DNA from: Qipengyuania algicida
Lineage (GTDB): Bacteria > Pseudomonadota > Alphaproteobacteria > Sphingomonadales > Sphingomonadaceae
Direction: 5' to 3'
DNA length: 64,000 nt
NCBI RefSeq assembly: GCF_009828025.1
Contig: NZ_WTYA01000006.1
Span: 124,001 to 188,000 of the forward strand
Shown here: piece by piece, positions 38,413 through 46,879 of the stretch
How the letters are laid out: the number at the start of each line of letters is the position of its first letter
Position numbering within the stretch: position 1 is the first letter of the stretch
Notes under the pieces: generated by a model
What the model was told of the DNA's origin: nothing
Databases searched by the model: none
The model's input: the letters and a program-made list of their open reading frames with translations, nothing else
Translations under genes and position numbers: made by a program

Positions 38413-38636
38413 TGGCCCGCCCGTTTTTCCGCCGCCGCAAGTCCTGCCCGTTCGCAGCCAAGGACGCGCCGAAGATCGATTACAAGGACGTACGTCTACT
38501 TCAGGGGTTCATCTCCGAGCGTGGCAAGATCGTACCTTCGCGTATCACCGCCGTCAGCGCTAAGAAGCAGCGTGAACTCGCCAAGGCGATCAAGCGCGCG
38601 CGCCACCTGGGCCTGCTGCCCTATCTCGTAAAGTAA
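38412..38636 (+). CDS. rpsR: 30S ribosomal protein S18
   Basis: 74 residues, starting [14 protein letters not shown], with [19 protein letters not shown] and the [11 protein letters not shown] end, all typical of S18, which pairs with S6 on the 30S platform. Translationally coupled to rpsF by a one-base overlap, and followed after 13 bases by rplI. Confidence 0.97.
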   Translation: MARPFFRRRKSCPFAAKDAPKIDYKDVRLLQGFISERGKIVPSRITAVSAKKQRELAKAIKRARHLGLLPYLVK

Positions 38637-38649
38637 GGGGAGAAGACCA

Positions 38650-39276
38650 ATGGATATCATTCTCCTCGAACGCATCGAGAAGCTCGGCACCATCGGCGAC
38701 GTCGTGTCGGTCAAGGACGGCTACGCGCGCAACTTCCTCCTGCCGCAGAAGAAGGCGCTGCGCGCCAACGATGCGAACAAGAAGGTCTTCGAAGCCAATC
38801 GCGAGCGGCTCGAAAAGGAAAACGCCGAGCGCCGTACCGAAGCCGAAAAGCAGGGTGGCAAGATCGACGGTGCCGAGATCGTGTTGATCCGCGCTTCGTC
38901 GAACGCAGGCCAGCTCTACGGTTCGGTCAACGTGCGTGACATCGTTTCCGGCCTTGCCGATCAGGGTCACGAAATCGACAAGAAGCAGGTCATCCTCGGC
39001 CACCCGATCAAGACCATCGGGATGCACGAAGTTACCGTGGCGCTGCACCCCGAGGTGCACGTCAAGGTGAAGGCCAATGTCGCCCGTTCGGACGACGAAG
39101 CCGAGCTGCAGAGCCAGGGTGTCGACGTCCTCGCGCAGATGTTCGAAGACGAGCAGAAGCAGATCGAGGAAATGGCTGCGACCAATCGGATCGATCCGAC
39201 CCTCGAGCCCGGCGAAATTCCCGAGGAGCTGTTCGAAGGTTCCGATGAGGGTGCCAAGGAAGAAAGCGCCGAGTAA
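38650..39276 (+). CDS. rplI: 50S ribosomal protein L9
   Basis: Starts [17 protein letters not shown] with [16 protein letters not shown], the L9 signature. 208 residues against about 150 in many bacteria, because of a long acidic tail (about 150-208) rich in Glu and Ala, a common alphaproteobacterial extension. ATG 38650 follows GGGGAG. A strong terminator lies 28 bases past the stop, closing the ribosomal operon. Confidence 0.97.
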   Translation: MDIILLERIEKLGTIGDVVSVKDGYARNFLLPQKKALRANDANKKVFEANRERLEKENAERRTEAEKQGGKIDGAEIVLIRASSNAGQLYGSVNVRDIVSGLADQGHEIDKKQVILGHPIKTIGMHEVTVALHPEVHVKVKANVARSDDEAELQSQGVDVLAQMFEDEQKQIEEMAATNRIDPTLEPGEIPEELFEGSDEGAKEESAE

Positions 39277-39303
39277 CGACGACTTCCTCACCAAACGCTT
39301 AAG

Positions 39304-39341
39304 AAAGGGCGCGGGCGGCAGATGCTTCCCGCGCCCTTTTT
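39304..39341 (+). terminator. Rho-independent terminator of rpsF-rpsR-rplI
   Basis: Perfect 12-base stem (AAAGGGCGCGGG / CCCGCGCCCTTT) with a 12-base loop, followed by a T-run at 39337-39341, beginning 28 bases after the rplI stop. Confidence 0.9.
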
Positions 39342-39412
39342 ACAAAGGCCCGCACGCGTGCCAATAGAGCGCGACACACCAGAACAGAGCTGAGAGAAAG
39401 GAACAACCAGCC

Positions 39413-40852
39413 GTGGAAACGATCGAAACAATCCTCGACAAGCTGGAATTAGTATATGACGCGGCGGTCGCTCGCCTGCGCGAGGATGTGATGGCATTTG
39501 GCCATGATCGATCGGTGCCGGCGCCCGAGCGTCGGCGCGACGGCTCCTATGCCTACCCTGAACTCAGACTTCGCTTCCGTGGTGGCGAACAACCAGAGGA
39601 ACGCAGTCGCGCCTTCGGACGCCTGAACGCGCCAGGCCTTTATACCACGACCATCACGCGCCCCGCCCTGTTCCGCGACTATCTTTCCGAGCAGTTGCGC
39701 CTGATCGAAGCCAATTACGAAGTCGAAGTTGAGGTCGGTTCGAGCGCCCAGGAAATCCCTTTCCCCTACGTGCTCGACGGGGAGGCGGGAGCCGAACTGG
39801 CTGGCGTGGATCCCAATCAGATCGCCCGGCATTTCCCGTCGACCGAACTGGCCGACATCGGTGACGAATTGGCCGACGGGATTGACATCGCCGATCCCGA
39901 AAAGCCGATTCCGCTGTCGCTGTTCGACGGATTGCGTACCGATTTCAGCCTGGCGCGCCTCGCGCACTACACTGGCACCAGCCCCGACCACTTCCAACGC
40001 TTCGTGCTGTTCACCAACTATCATCGCTATGTCGATGAATTCGTCGATTGGGCGGGCCAGCAGCTCGGGAAGGACGGTTACTCGGCACTTGCGGGCGCAG
40101 GCGGCATGTGGCTGACCGAACGGCAGGACAATGCCCGTGGGCAATTGTCCGACACAGCCTGGCGCCGCCACCAGATGCCCGCCTATCACCTGATCGGCGA
40201 GAACCGCAGCGGCATCACCCTGGTCAACATCGGCGTCGGCCCGTCCAACGCCAAGACAATCTGCGATCACCTTGCCGTGCTGCGGCCCGAAGCCTGGCTG
40301 ATGATCGGCCACTGCGGTGGCCTGCGCCCGAGCCAGAAGATTGGCGACTACGTGCTCGCCCACGCTTATCTACGCGACGATCATGTGCTCGACCCGGTAT
40401 TGCCACCGGAAATTCCCTTGCCCGCAATTGCCGAAGTTCAGCAAGCACTCGCCAAGGCATCGGAAATGGTGTCAGGTGAGCATGGCAGCGATCTCAAGAA
40501 GCGCATGCGGACCGGGACGGTGGTAACCACCGACGATCGGAACTGGGAACTACGTTATACTCAGTCGGCGCGCCGTCTCTCGCTCAGCCGTGCCGTCGGC
40601 ATCGACATGGAAAGTGCCACTATCGCCGCGCAGGGCTATCGCTTCCGCGTCCCCTACGGGACGCTGCTATGCGTCAGCGACAAACCCTTGCACGGCGAGA
40701 TCAAGCTCCCCGGGCAGGCTAACAAGTTCTATGAGGAAGCAATTGCCGCCCATTTGCAGATCGGCGTGACAACCTGCCGCTTGCTGCGCGATGAAGGACC
40801 GCGACTTCATAGCCGCAAGCTGCGCGCATTCAACGAGCCACCCTTCCGCTGA
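39413..40852 (+). CDS. amn: AMP nucleosidase
   Basis: Hydrolyses AMP to adenine and ribose-5-phosphate, balancing adenylate pools. The N-terminal AMN-specific region (RLREDVMAFGHD, YPELRLRF, TTTITRPALFRDYL) is followed by a nucleoside-phosphorylase fold (ITLVNIGVGPSNAKTICDHL, MIGHCGGLRP, the acid in GIDMESATIAAQG, CVSDKP). 479 residues as in E. coli Amn. GTG 39413, preceded by GAGAAAGGA. Own transcription unit after the ribosomal terminator. Confidence 0.95.
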   Translation: METIETILDKLELVYDAAVARLREDVMAFGHDRSVPAPERRRDGSYAYPELRLRFRGGEQPEERSRAFGRLNAPGLYTTTITRPALFRDYLSEQLRLIEANYEVEVEVGSSAQEIPFPYVLDGEAGAELAGVDPNQIARHFPSTELADIGDELADGIDIADPEKPIPLSLFDGLRTDFSLARLAHYTGTSPDHFQRFVLFTNYHRYVDEFVDWAGQQLGKDGYSALAGAGGMWLTERQDNARGQLSDTAWRRHQMPAYHLIGENRSGITLVNIGVGPSNAKTICDHLAVLRPEAWLMIGHCGGLRPSQKIGDYVLAHAYLRDDHVLDPVLPPEIPLPAIAEVQQALAKASEMVSGEHGSDLKKRMRTGTVVTTDDRNWELRYTQSARRLSLSRAVGIDMESATIAAQGYRFRVPYGTLLCVSDKPLHGEIKLPGQANKFYEEAIAAHLQIGVTTCRLLRDEGPRLHSRKLRAFNEPPFR

Positions 40853-40919
40853 CATGGCCTCGGCCAATTACCCAGTTTCATGTTAGCCAAATGTCAATTC
40901 CGGCGAGATATCGGGAAGC

Positions 40920-41237
40920 ATGAACCTGCGTCGCGAAGCACGATACACGCTCAAATCATACGGTCGTTACCGCCGCGGACACGGGCGCGCCTATAGTGTT
41001 CAGTTCGAAGATATCTCGGAATTCGGGTGCCGTTTTCACGATCTGATCGGGCGGCTGGCTCCAGGTGACCGACTCACTCTCCGGATCGGCGAATTCGGCC
41101 CGATTGGTGCGCACGTCAAATGGAACGACCGACGGATAATCGGCATCGAGTTCGATCAACCGCTTCATCCCGCCGTGCTCGACCATATTAATCAATTTAA
41201 TCAGGCTGAAGAATCGCAAATTCTGCGCGCTGAATAA
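40920..41237 (+). CDS. Single-domain PilZ protein
   Basis: 105-residue protein consisting of one PilZ domain, a c-di-GMP receptor. N-terminal NLRREARY supplies the RxxxR-type arginines and DISEFGCRF fits the [DN]xSxxG motif; APGDRLTLRIG and GIEFDQPLHPAVLDHI complete the barrel. Probably an adaptor binding c-di-GMP and a partner, perhaps in motility or surface behaviour. ATG 40920. It converges on a LuxR-type regulator gene 39 bases away. Confidence 0.85.
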   Translation: MNLRREARYTLKSYGRYRRGHGRAYSVQFEDISEFGCRFHDLIGRLAPGDRLTLRIGEFGPIGAHVKWNDRRIIGIEFDQPLHPAVLDHINQFNQAEESQILRAE

Positions 41238-41276
41238 ATAACAAACTTGTATAAACGGTGCCGCAAGTTGCCTTAT

Positions 41277-41939
41277 TCAGGCGGCTACCTTGGGGCACAT
41301 ATTCTCATCCAGCTCACAGGTGTCGACCGTCACGTCACAGCTCAGCAGCCGGCTTTCCAGTGCAATTCTAATTGCTTCGGAAGTGCTGCGCGCGTCTAGC
41401 TTTAGCAGCATATTGGAACGATGAATGTCGACAGTTCTCGGACTGACACCGAGCAAACGAGCTATCTCCTTGCTGCTATGTCCTTCGGACACGCATTGCA
41501 GGACCTCTACCTCGCGTGGAGAAAGGCCTTTCATGCGCCTGGCAGCATGGGCCTGACGGACATGAAGATTGGAAAGAAGCGAGCGATATCCTTTTGCGCC
41601 CACTATCCCCTTCTCGATATGATCGTGCGTGAACGGCCACTTGAGATAATCCACAGCGCCGCTTCGCATTGCTGTCACTACACGCTCATGACAGACGTCA
41701 ACAGCATAACCGATAACACAGAAGCTACCGGTTTCCATTGCAATGCGACTAACCTGCTCGATCAGGTCACCAGAATCGATCACGAAGACGAAATGCAGGT
41801 CGCTCAGCCTGAGTCGACGCAAATCATCTGCTGTTTCGCACGGCTCCACATGCTCAACTACGTCAGATAGAAAAAAGTTGATGGACGCGCGCCGACGAAC
41901 GTCAGCATCGACCACCGCAATTCTCGATTGCGAAGGCAA
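41277..41939 (-). CDS. FixJ/LuxR-type regulator with atypical receiver
   Basis: About 220 residues: a receiver-like domain (about 5-120) and a LuxR helix-turn-helix (GLSPREVEVLQCVSEGHSSKEIARLLGVSPRTVDIHRSNML). The receiver keeps acidic residues (AVVDAD) and a candidate phospho-Asp (FVIDSGD). The switch Thr is replaced (VIGYAVD), and the DFxxKPF-type Lys-Pro end reads LKWPF, so phosphorylation-based switching may be altered or lost. TTG 41939 was chosen because GGGGGG lies eight bases before it; TTG 41999 and an intermediate GTG are also in frame. Likely an orphan regulator, as no kinase gene is nearby. Confidence 0.8.
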   Translation of the reverse strand: MPSQSRIAVVDADVRRRASINFFLSDVVEHVEPCETADDLRRLRLSDLHFVFVIDSGDLIEQVSRIAMETGSFCVIGYAVDVCHERVVTAMRSGAVDYLKWPFTHDHIEKGIVGAKGYRSLLSNLHVRQAHAARRMKGLSPREVEVLQCVSEGHSSKEIARLLGVSPRTVDIHRSNMLLKLDARSTSEAIRIALESRLLSCDVTVDTCELDENMCPKVAA

Positions 41940-42424
41940 TTGGTTTCCCCCCAATAGCAGATACTCCACAGTAATATGTGGCGCTTCCAGAATCGGCAAT
42001 CGAGATCGAATCCGTTTTCGTATCTGTCGCCAGAGGTTCCACCCGGTGCGAGACAGGAAAATGCACCCATATCGGATTTAGTCGCACCACTAATTCACGA
42101 TCGCATGGGATACGGCGGAAACTATGCCCTGCCTCTATATATCGGGCACCATAGCCATCAACCCGCCCGGATCAGAAAATAAGCTAATTTCAACACAATT
42201 TTCGATCAAACCATTTCGTCCTTTGACTTTCCACCATGGCGCACATTAAAGATTTCACCGAAGCATGTGCATTTTCATTCAGATGAAACCATGTCTTTGA
42301 ACGAAAATCTTGTTAGTGGATGTGGAAGACGGAGAGGGGGTTTTGAAGCGCAGTCGCTGCAGTCATAAGAATTAATAATATTTGACGCGCTGTAATGAAT
42401 AATGGTCGCAAATAGGAGTTGGGG
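41940..42424. other. Long AT-rich intergenic region
   Basis: About 480 bases between two divergent regulator genes, noticeably more AT-rich than the window average. Contains a TTTCAT-tcag-ATGAAA dyad near 42274-42289 and no credible frame. Presumably holds both promoters and operator sites. Confidence 0.55.
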
Positions 42425-42928
42425 ATGAAACGCGCAGGGGGTATCGAACCGCTCGAGCTTGCAACTATCGGAATACAGATGTTGCGGCTGGCGCGCGGCC
42501 TCGCGCTCGATGAGCAAACTGGCTCCGGGTCCGGCATCAACAAGTTGGGGGAGCTCTTTGCGAGCCTCGCGCGTGACGAAATCAATGAACGCCATGCGCG
42601 CAGAAAGCAGTTCGGTGTCGACCTGTTCGGGGAACCTGCATGGGAGATGCTCCTGAATCTGTATATTGCGAAGGTCGACGGTAAACCTCTCGCTACGAAG
42701 GCGGTGCTGGCCGCCTCTGGCTCGCCAACAACGACTGCTCTAAGGCATTTGAGCGTACTGGAGCTCAAGGGGTTGATTGCACGCAACACGTCTGAAGAGG
42801 ATCAGCGCGTAGTTCTGATCGAACTGACGAAAAAAGCCTATTCGATGTTCCAGACCTATTTTCTCAACCGACTGGAGATGCAAGACAAAGCTCTAGTCGG
42901 ACAGGACACGTCGAGCCAAATCTTGTGA
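42425..42928 (+). CDS. MarR-like winged-helix protein
   Basis: 167-residue protein. The middle to C-terminal part looks like a winged helix: PAWEMLLNLYIAKVDGKPLATKAVLAASGSP (helices), TTTALRHLSVLELKGLIARN (recognition helix) and SEEDQRVVLIELTKKAY (wing and last helix). The N-terminal 45 residues resemble a small sphingomonad-specific extension. ATG 42425 follows AGGAGTTGGGG; TTG 42419 is also in frame. Regulates unknown targets; its divergent partner is the LuxR-type gene. Confidence 0.7.
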   Translation: MKRAGGIEPLELATIGIQMLRLARGLALDEQTGSGSGINKLGELFASLARDEINERHARRKQFGVDLFGEPAWEMLLNLYIAKVDGKPLATKAVLAASGSPTTTALRHLSVLELKGLIARNTSEEDQRVVLIELTKKAYSMFQTYFLNRLEMQDKALVGQDTSSQIL

Positions 42929-42947
42929 ACCTGTCACCGGGTTGAAA

Positions 42948-43853
42948 TCAGCCCGCACCCTTGGTCTTGGTTTTGCCGACCTTGGCGTTGTTGGCGATAA
43001 AATCGATCACCATACCGGCAACATCCTTGCCGGTGGCCTGCTCGATTCCCTCGAGACCCGGTGAGGAATTGACTTCCATGATAACCGGGCCGTGATTGCT
43101 GCGCAGCATATCGACGCCGCACACATTCAATCCCATCCGCTTGGCCGCACGCACGGCGGTTGAGCGCTCTTCCGGGGTGATCTTGATCAACTGCGCGCTA
43201 CCGCCGCGGTGAAGATTCGAACGAAAATCGTCCGGCGCGCCAGTCCGTTTCATTGCAGCGACGACTTTCCCGCCGATAACGAAGGCCCGGATGTCGGTAC
43301 CGCCGGCTTCCTTAATGAATTCCTGTACGAGAATATTGACGTTGGCGCCCCGGAATGCCTCGATGACGGACTTCGCGCTCGCCTCGGTTTCCGCCAGCAC
43401 CACGCCGATACCCTGCGTCCCTTCCAGAAGTTTTATCACCACAGGAGGGCCATTGACCGCCTTGATGATCTCCGATGTCTGTTTGGGGTCGTGAGCAAAA
43501 GCGGTCAGCGGCAGTCCGAGCCCGTGCTTGGCGAGAATCTGCATCGAGCGCAGCTTGTCCCGACTGCGACCGATTGCAACACTCTCGTTAAGCGGCCAGC
43601 AACCGCGCATCTCGAACTGCCGGAGGATCGCCAGGCCATATTGCGTGATCGACGCACCGATACGCGGAATGACGGCGTCATATCCGATTGCCGGTTCGCC
43701 GTTGTAGAACACCTGCGGCCGATGGCTGGCGATATGCACCGTGCAGCGCAGCGTGTTGAGAATATCGAGCTGATGCCCGCGTGTCTCGGCCGCTTCGACC
43801 AGACGGCGATGCGAATACAGCTGCGCATTGCGGGCCAGCATCGCGATTTTCAT
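42948..43853 (-). CDS. rimK: Ribosomal protein S6 glutamate ligase RimK
   Basis: ATP-grasp ligase adding Glu to the C-terminus of ribosomal protein S6 and able to make poly-Glu. 301 residues with [76 protein letters not shown] and [14 protein letters not shown], as in E. coli RimK. The ATG overlaps the rimB stop by four bases (ATGA). Last gene of a five-gene run. Its presumed substrate gene rpsF is 4.5 kb away in this window. Confidence 0.95.
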   Translation of the reverse strand: MKIAMLARNAQLYSHRRLVEAAETRGHQLDILNTLRCTVHIASHRPQVFYNGEPAIGYDAVIPRIGASITQYGLAILRQFEMRGCWPLNESVAIGRSRDKLRSMQILAKHGLGLPLTAFAHDPKQTSEIIKAVNGPPVVIKLLEGTQGIGVVLAETEASAKSVIEAFRGANVNILVQEFIKEAGGTDIRAFVIGGKVVAAMKRTGAPDDFRSNLHRGGSAQLIKITPEERSTAVRAAKRMGLNVCGVDMLRSNHGPVIMEVNSSPGLEGIEQATGKDVAGMVIDFIANNAKVGKTKTKGAG

Positions 43854-44308
43854 TTGAGCAACCTTTTGCGTTCCGCGGCATCCGACTGAAGATAGGAGCG
43901 GCCGCTATCTACCATGAATCGGCCCCTTAATGCGGTGCGTCCGACGAGGATAGGGAATTTCATGTCCGACCGGTCCGCCAGGCTGAATTCCGCGGCGAAC
44001 TCCGTTTTGCCCAGACGCAGCCGGGTCTTGATGATGAAGCGATCCTGCCCCTCCCCGTTGGAGCTGACCACGGTCCGGCGCCCGACACGCGGCAATTCGC
44101 AGACGACGGGCTCGCTGAGTCCGAGTCCGATATCGAGCAGGAAGCGTAACCAATGTTGTCCGTCGCGCTGGAAGCGCTCGATCTCGGTCGCGTGCAGACT
44201 CGACGTGCGCGCACCGGTGTCGATCTTCGCCGGGATGCGATGCGTGGTCAGCTTTGGCAGGGCGATCATCTCGCGCCAACCGACTGCTTCGAGTGGACGC
44301 CGGACCAC
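43850..44308 (-). CDS. rimB: RimB-type peptidase (PF05618, COG4067)
   Basis: 152-residue protein of the family annotated as ATP-dependent zinc protease or retropepsin-like aspartic protease. Key motif [13 protein letters not shown] with the Asp-Thr-Gly triad, then [19 protein letters not shown] and [17 protein letters not shown]. The start is placed at GTG 44308, because the conserved [10 protein letters not shown] lies before the first ATG (44269). The GTG is two bases after the hydrolase stop. In Pseudomonas RimB works with RimA and RimK on ribosomal protein S6; no rimA is seen here. Confidence 0.88.
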   Translation of the reverse strand: MVRRPLEAVGWREMIALPKLTTHRIPAKIDTGARTSSLHATEIERFQRDGQHWLRFLLDIGLGLSEPVVCELPRVGRRTVVSSNGEGQDRFIIKTRLRLGKTEFAAEFSLADRSDMKFPILVGRTALRGRFMVDSGRSYLQSDAAERKRLLK

Positions 44309-44310
44309 GC

Positions 44311-45072
44311 TCAGGCTGGACCAAGCCAGTCGGCAATGGCCCGACCGAGATCGGGTTTGGTGACCGAACCCATATGCGTGCCGGGTACTTCGGCATAGGT
44401 GGAATCTGGCAAAAGGTCGGCAAGCTCCTCGGCCGAACCATTGTCGCGGTCCTCGTCTCCGCAGACCACCAGTGTCGGCATGGCGACATTGGCAAGCTGC
44501 GCCAGATCGAGATCGGGCATGGTGTCGAGCAGCAGCCGCGCCGCGACCCGGTCGGTGCCCTGCGATTTGAGAAATTGCATCGAGAACCACGCCGGATCGG
44601 TATGAGGGATATTTTCGAACTCGTCTATGACCCGGCGGAAGTGCGCTGCGCGCTTCTCCCACTCGCCCAGCCCTGCCGTTCCCATCCCGCCCACGATCAG
44701 CCGCGCCGGAGCAAGTACACCCTGCGCAACAGCGTGCAGCGAAGTGCGCGCGCCCAGCGAAAATCCGCCCAAATCATAATCCTGAATACCGAAGTGTTCG
44801 ATGAGAGCGGCCGCATCGCGCACCAGCACATTTTTCGGATAAGCGTCCGGTGCGTGGGGTGCCTCGCTTTCGCCATGCACCCGAAAGTCGAGCATCAGGA
44901 CTTCATAGCCACGATCAGCGATAAGCTGCGCATGGCCCCATTTTATCCAGTTCATCTGAGCATTGGAAAACAACCCGTGGAGCAGCACCAGCGGCCGCCC
45001 TGCCCCCAGCCGGTGCAGTGCCAATCGCGTGCCATCAAAGCTGTCGAAATACTCCGTTTTCAATTCACTCAC
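44311..45072 (-). CDS. Alpha/beta hydrolase
   Basis: 253-residue esterase-like protein. LVLLHGLFSNAQMNW near the N-terminus, DFRVHGESE, nucleophile Ser in LGGFSLGARTS, Asp in VVCGDEDRDNG and His in VPGTHMG make a complete triad. Substrate unknown. GTG 45072 overlaps the GFA gene stop (GTGA), and the stop is two bases before rimB. Being in the same tightly coupled run suggests a shared purpose with rimB-rimK or with the upstream glutathione-type genes. Confidence 0.85.
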   Translation of the reverse strand: MSELKTEYFDSFDGTRLALHRLGAGRPLVLLHGLFSNAQMNWIKWGHAQLIADRGYEVLMLDFRVHGESEAPHAPDAYPKNVLVRDAAALIEHFGIQDYDLGGFSLGARTSLHAVAQGVLAPARLIVGGMGTAGLGEWEKRAAHFRRVIDEFENIPHTDPAWFSMQFLKSQGTDRVAARLLLDTMPDLDLAQLANVAMPTLVVCGDEDRDNGSAEELADLLPDSTYAEVPGTHMGSVTKPDLGRAIADWLGPA

Positions 45073-45515
45073 TTGGGAACCTCCAGCCCAGCCGCCTTCC
45101 AGCGCTTTGCAACGCTATCGGTGGAGGCGCTGTAGTGGCGCGGCAGATCGCGCGTGTCGAGCCATGCCTCGTGAATGCCTTCCGCTCCCGCATGGGCAAC
45201 CGGGCGGAAGCCGGATGGATCGTCGAAGCTGCCCACGGTCAGGTCGAAACCGCCACCGCCGTCGCGAAACGCAAAGCCCAGCGGCGTGCCGCAATGCGAA
45301 CAGAACGGACGACGAGCAATCGGTGAGCTGTCATACCAGTCGGGTTCGCTCAACCAAAGTATCTGGTCGGCCTTTACCTCGACAAATGCAGCCGCAATCC
45401 CACCAGTCGCCTTCTGGCACATCCGGCAATGGCACCAATAAGCATCATCGCTTGCCAGCTCGACCTCATAACGCACGCGTCCGCACTGGCAGCCGCCGGT
45501 CCTCTTATGCGTCAC
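45069..45515 (-). CDS. GFA/CENP-V family zinc-binding protein
   Basis: 148-residue protein with the GFA fold. Zinc Cys motifs CQCG, CHCRMC and CSHCG are all present; the body has GSFDDPSGFRPVAHAG. The family is named for glutathione-dependent formaldehyde activation, but most members have unknown roles. GTG 45515 overlaps the isomerase stop by four bases (GTGA), and an in-frame ATG at 45548 is an alternative. Next to a DsbA-like isomerase, a family that often uses glutathione. Confidence 0.87.
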   Translation of the reverse strand: MTHKRTGGCQCGRVRYEVELASDDAYWCHCRMCQKATGGIAAAFVEVKADQILWLSEPDWYDSSPIARRPFCSHCGTPLGFAFRDGGGGFDLTVGSFDDPSGFRPVAHAGAEGIHEAWLDTRDLPRHYSASTDSVAKRWKAAGLEVPK

Positions 45516-46159
45516 CTCGGTTCCAGCCCCTTCTGCTCCATGCGCCATTTGGCCACCGCAATGCGATCCTGTCCAAAAAACGGCTCGCCGTCGAATACCA
45601 GAGTCGGTACGCCCCAATGCCCCGCTTGCTCGAGCGCGTTCTGGTTCTCCGCAATCTCGGCATCGAGCGCTTCTGCCTGCTCGACAACCTCAGTGTCGAG
45701 CTCCGACAGATCGAGACCGGCGCGCTGTGCGGCTCCAGCAAGATGTTCGCCTTCATGCCAGCCGTGCGTTCCGCCCCAAATCAACCGAGCAGCTTCATGC
45801 GCGAATGCCAGCCCCTTCCCACGTCGTGCAGCCGCCTGTCCCAACCGAGTAATCCGGCGGATATAGGGCTGCTCTGCCGCAATCGCGCGCGTGGACATGT
45901 CCTGCACGATGGGATCGGGACGCGGAGGACCGAAAGCTATGCCTTCGAATTGCGCCACACGCAGCACATCGAGCAATGTGTAGCGCAGCCAATTCGGATG
46001 GTTCCGTTCGAAAAAGTCAGGCTCCCGGACCGCCAGGGGATAAACCGGGCGCAACGCAATCTCGATCCGGTAGTGACGGCTAAGCTCGCGATAGCGACCC
46101 ATCGCGAGGTAACTGTAGGGCGAACGAAAACTGAAGAAGAGATTTGCGGACAGCATCAT
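45512..46159 (-). CDS. DsbA-like 2-hydroxychromene-2-carboxylate isomerase family
   Basis: 215-residue thioredoxin-fold protein of the HCCA isomerase / kappa-GST class. FFSFRSPYSYLAMGRY holds the active-site Ser (SPYS), and HWGVPTLVFDGEPFFGQDRI is the cis-Pro and C-terminal motif. HCCA isomerase acts in naphthalene-type degradation with glutathione, but no other degradation genes are near, so the true role may be different. ATG 46159 (two ATG codons in a row). First of the coupled run. Confidence 0.85.
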   Translation of the reverse strand: MMLSANLFFSFRSPYSYLAMGRYRELSRHYRIEIALRPVYPLAVREPDFFERNHPNWLRYTLLDVLRVAQFEGIAFGPPRPDPIVQDMSTRAIAAEQPYIRRITRLGQAAARRGKGLAFAHEAARLIWGGTHGWHEGEHLAGAAQRAGLDLSELDTEVVEQAEALDAEIAENQNALEQAGHWGVPTLVFDGEPFFGQDRIAVAKWRMEQKGLEPR

Positions 46160-46243
46160 GGCGCAAATCGTACACCGGCCAGCTTCGGCAGGCCATAGCA
46201 AGCACGACGGCACTGCGATCGCGAAACAACGCGGCGCCTTACC

Positions 46244-46879
46244 TCACCGGAAAATGCAGTTGGTTCCGGCCCACAATGCCGCCACAGTCTGTGGCGGAGT
46301 CCCTGAATCGAACTTGCCGTGAATCTCGCCAAAGCTGAATTCGGGGATCGAACTGACTTTCGGAAAGCTCAACTTGTGGAGCTTTTCCAAGGCATCGCGG
46401 GTCATGCCGATACCAACCCCCCCAACCGTGGCGAATCCCGGCGCATCGTCGCTATCCGTTGGAAACACACCCCAACCGACGAACTTGCCGTTCTGGAAGT
46501 TGAGCGAGAGAGGCCCGTAGTTGCTGAAATCGATCTGCCCGGCGGGACACTCGTCATTGCTGTCCTGCGCGGTCGGCTGCCCCAGCACAGCGGTTACCGC
46601 CGCATCGGCCATCGCCCGCGGAACGCCGAAGGCGAGCAACGACACACTGCTGTTTCCGGGGCTGGCGAACTTCAGCCCCTTTGCATCCAGCGTGATCGAA
46701 ACCGGTGGCGTGACATCTGTAGCGGCAGGGGCAGGCGTCGCCGTACTGGCCTGCGTTACGGGGGACGCACTGGCTTGTCCTGCCGGATTGCCCTGATCTG
46801 CAGAAGCATCCTTGTGCGACACCGAACAGGCAGCCAAGCCGCACGCGCAAAGGACCGCGACAAGATTACGCAAGCTCAT
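46244..46879 (-). CDS. Hypothetical lipoprotein
   Basis: 211 residues. Signal peptide with lipobox LAACS (Cys near position 18), then a Pro/Ala/Thr-rich linker and a soluble domain with GIGMTRDALEKLHKL and two Cys residues (NDECPAG, GTNCIFR) that may form a disulfide. No family recognised. ATG 46879 overlaps the asd stop (ATGA), so it is expressed with asd, a curious pairing for a periplasmic protein. Confidence 0.7.
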   Translation of the reverse strand: MSLRNLVAVLCACGLAACSVSHKDASADQGNPAGQASASPVTQASTATPAPAATDVTPPVSITLDAKGLKFASPGNSSVSLLAFGVPRAMADAAVTAVLGQPTAQDSNDECPAGQIDFSNYGPLSLNFQNGKFVGWGVFPTDSDDAPGFATVGGVGIGMTRDALEKLHKLSFPKVSSIPEFSFGEIHGKFDSGTPPQTVAALWAGTNCIFR

